Below, piece by piece: positions 5,296-5,472 of a DNA stretch of 5,472 nt. Position 1 is the first letter of the stretch. Every line of letters begins with the position of its first letter. The stretch comes from Lautropia sp. (lineage in GTDB: Bacteria > Pseudomonadota > Gammaproteobacteria > Burkholderiales > Burkholderiaceae_E): NCBI GenBank assembly GCA_013813615.1, contig JACCRJ010000558.1, forward strand, positions 1-5,472, read 5' to 3'. The notes under the pieces are model-generated. The model did no database searches, was not told the DNA's origin, and was given only the letters and a program-made list of their open reading frames with translations. The translations under genes and the position numbers were made by a program.

Positions 5296-5472
5296 CTACC
5301 GGCTGGCTGTCTTGGAGCTCGGGTACACCAGGACCGGTTCTTCCAGGTAGTACTCGGGGAACAAGGCCTTGAGGTTCACCAGCATCGGCATGTCGACCTT
5401 CACGACATAAGGCTGGTCCGGATGCAGGATCGCGTAGTCCTGATGGTAGGCCTCGGCCGGATAGAAAGTGCT
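5296..5472 (-). CDS. msrA: Peptide-methionine (S)-S-oxide reductase, C-terminal 58 residues (partial, 5' end outside window)
   Basis: The minus-strand frame enters at the window edge and ends with TAG at 5298-5296. MsrA reduces methionine-S-sulfoxide in proteins and free methionine, repairing oxidative damage. The visible part opens STFYPAEAYHQDY (1-13), the conserved MsrA segment FYPAE.YHQDY, whose Glu and Tyr residues surround the substrate pocket; then LHPDQPYVV (16-24) and LKALFPEYY (34-42), also typical of the family's C-terminus. The catalytic Cys in GCFW would lie upstream, outside the window. No cysteine is present in these 58 residues, so the C-terminal resolving cysteines found in E. 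coli MsrA are absent; recycling must use another cysteine or a direct reductant. The gene reads toward the TRAP operon and is separated from dctM by the DUF1428 relic. The family call rests on a short but characteristic segment. Confidence 0.85.
   Translation of the reverse strand, partial: STFYPAEAYHQDYAILHPDQPYVVKVDMPMLVNLKALFPEYYLEEPVLVYPSSKTASR

Noticed and set aside
5012..5350. A 112-codon plus-strand frame after dctM
   Set aside because: It runs antisense through the DUF1428 relic and the msrA C-terminus, has no recognisable domain, and both minus-strand homologies explain the DNA better.
1..5472. CRISPR arrays, tRNA or rRNA genes, insertion sequences, toxin-antitoxin or defence modules
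   Set aside because: I saw no repeat-spacer pattern, no cloverleaf, no transposase and no toxin partner beside the ribbon-helix-helix-like gene.

Overview
The window is a GC-rich stretch with dense coding, typical codon use and Shine-Dalgarno sites of a proteobacterium. The small ribbon-helix-helix-like protein with a KLVRDSFTMP...KKSELLRAG core belongs to a type I associate mainly with Betaproteobacteria (Burkholderiales and relatives), so I place the source there with moderate confidence. Nothing marks the region as plasmid, phage or insertion-sequence DNA.

Layout, left to right. (1) 1-138 (+): the last 45 codons of a membrane protein, probably a major-facilitator transporter, ending in a strong hairpin that overlaps its stop codon. 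(2) 200-895 (+): an exported DUF4142 protein. (3) 896-1113: a non-coding stretch ending in an AT-rich dyad that overlaps a good sigma-70-type promoter. (4) 1114-1509 (+): a small basic protein with a disordered Lys/Ala/Pro-rich tail, a ribbon-helix-helix-like domain and an AT-hook-like C-terminus. (5) 1574-1834 (-): the N-terminal third of an enoyl-CoA hydratase/isomerase, cut off abruptly, convergent with (4). (6) 1835-2028: a divergent control region holding a -10-like box and a pair of 15-bp direct repeats. (7) 2029-4989 (+): a complete TRAP transporter operon, dctP-dctQ-dctM. (8) 5018-5216 (-): a decayed, frameshifted DUF1428 (YbaA-like) gene. (9) 5296-5472 (-): the C-terminal 58 residues of peptide-methionine sulfoxide reductase A, running off the window.

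How the parts work together: the only complete pathway unit is the TRAP system. DctP is the periplasmic solute-binding protein, exported by a twin-arginine-like signal, and DctQ plus DctM form the ion-driven membrane complex. A 94-bp gap with a hairpin separates dctP from dctQ, while dctQ and dctM overlap by ATGA, as expected if the binding protein is made in excess. The transported acid cannot be named from sequence alone. The other genes look unrelated to it.

I do not see a convincing new multi-gene system. The points most worth checking are the two gene relics flanking the TRAP operon (truncated crotonase and frameshifted DUF1428), the AT-rich dyad in front of the AT-hook/ribbon-helix-helix gene, and the spaced direct repeats upstream of dctP.
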